From positions 1 to 14,852 of the forward strand of contig JAAFHG010000047.1 of NCBI GenBank assembly GCA_013297585.1: a stretch of 14,852 nucleotides of DNA, given 5' to 3'. Each line of letters opens with the position of its first letter. Positions within the stretch are counted from its first letter, which is position 1. Position numbers and translations under genes: made by a program. Positions 14,482 to 14,852 of the stretch are shown in pieces. The DNA is from Chitinophagales bacterium. GTDB taxonomy: Bacteria > Bacteroidota > Bacteroidia > Chitinophagales > Chitinophagaceae. The notes below the pieces were generated by a model that saw nothing but the letters and a program-made list of their open reading frames with translations, searched no databases and had not been told where the DNA came from.

Positions 14482-14852
14482 TTATTCTTTCTTTTTACCA
14501 TCATCGTATAGTTTTTCTTTTGCCACAACTTTAACTTTGTCGCCATTTTTTAAAGTTTTACTTACCACGTTGTATGGCGCAGTAATTACTTCATCATCCT
14601 TTTTTAGGCCGTTTGTAACCTCTATATTGGTAAGGTCTTGTATGGCTGTAGTTACTATTACTTTTTTTACAGTACCATCTTTTTGCAATACAAATACAAC
14701 TTCTTCTAGGTCCGCTTCAGGTGCTTTTTCGGTAGGTGTTGTATTTGTAGTAACTGTTTTTTTATCGTCAGCTTTTTTGTTGTCGTTTTTTGGGTCTCTA
14801 GTAGTTACAGCGTTTAATGGTACAGATAATACGTCTTTTCTTGTTTTGGTTT
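14482..14852 (-). CDS. RND efflux periplasmic adaptor, partial (C-terminal end)
   Basis: The last 123 or so residues of a membrane-fusion (HlyD/MacA/AcrA-like) protein; the gene begins beyond the right edge. The visible part opens with a beta-barrel strand RKDVLSVPLNAVTTR, the usual VP-x-x-A/AV motif of the adaptor. Then come VFVLQKDGTVKKVIVTTAIQDLTNIEVTNGLKKDDEVITAP, the membrane-proximal domain, and a lysine-rich tail. Between them lies an insert of about 30 residues (14707-14796) rich in Lys, Asp, Asn and Thr, unusual for the family. Such proteins link inner-membrane pumps (RND or MacB) to an outer-membrane TolC-like channel. The reading frame is open to the window edge, so the internal TTG near 14688 is not the real start. 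Confidence 0.88.
   Translation of the reverse strand, partial: TKTRKDVLSVPLNAVTTRDPKNDNKKADDKKTVTTNTTPTEKAPEADLEEVVFVLQKDGTVKKVIVTTAIQDLTNIEVTNGLKKDDEVITAPYNVVSKTLKNGDKVKVVAKEKLYDDGKKKE

Noticed and set aside
14482..14688. Stand-alone 68-codon gene in the RND adaptor region
   Set aside because: The frame stays open to the window edge with adaptor-like sequence, so the TTG is internal.

Overview
The window looks like chromosomal DNA from a Bacteroidota species, most likely near Chitinophagaceae. It is AT-rich, and several genes start behind the Bacteroidota housekeeping promoter pattern (TTTG, about 18-21 bases, then TAnnTTTG). Shine-Dalgarno sites are mostly absent. The gene set includes ribosomal protein THX, a DUF4286 protein, an AIM24-family protein and a GT87-type glycosyltransferase. 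I see no insertion sequence, CRISPR array, tRNA or rRNA.

Left part (1-9070): a signal-transduction island. Reading leftwards on the minus strand, it holds a sigma54-type (NtrC-like) response regulator, a stand-alone H-NOX haem sensor, a 1424-residue hybrid histidine kinase that begins with an H-NOX-associated (HNOBA) domain and ends with receiver and HPt domains, a FIST-domain sensory protein, and a second histidine kinase cut by the window edge. The last four are packed with 1-21 bp gaps and look like one transcription unit. The likely circuit is NO (or another haem ligand) -> H-NOX -> HNOBA kinase -> phosphorelay through REC and HPt -> NtrC-type regulator -> sigma54 promoters. The FIST protein and second kinase would add another input.

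The non-coding DNA supports this circuit. A shared inverted-repeat motif, TCC-(T-rich 7)-GGA, occurs twice with a 20-bp period before the H-NOX operon and once (plus a degraded copy 20 bp away) before the regulator gene. From the latter site a strong sigma54-like promoter (TGGCAC-N5-TTGA) points to the right. It leads into about 400 nt without a substantial ORF that ends in a textbook intrinsic terminator at 9041-9070. I read this as a sigma54-driven non-coding RNA. It carries four C-rich (CCCC-TA) motifs, two of them in predicted loop or bulge positions. This is the best candidate here for an undescribed element.

Right part (9070-14852): mostly ordinary genes. They are an AIM24/TIGR00266 protein on the plus strand, then on the minus strand a GT87-like membrane glycosyltransferase, ribosomal protein THX (40 aa), an HU-family DNA-binding protein, DUF4286 and exodeoxyribonuclease III (a two-gene unit), an exported outer-membrane-type protein, and the C-terminal end of an RND-efflux periplasmic adaptor. 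Clear terminator hairpins separate several of these units.
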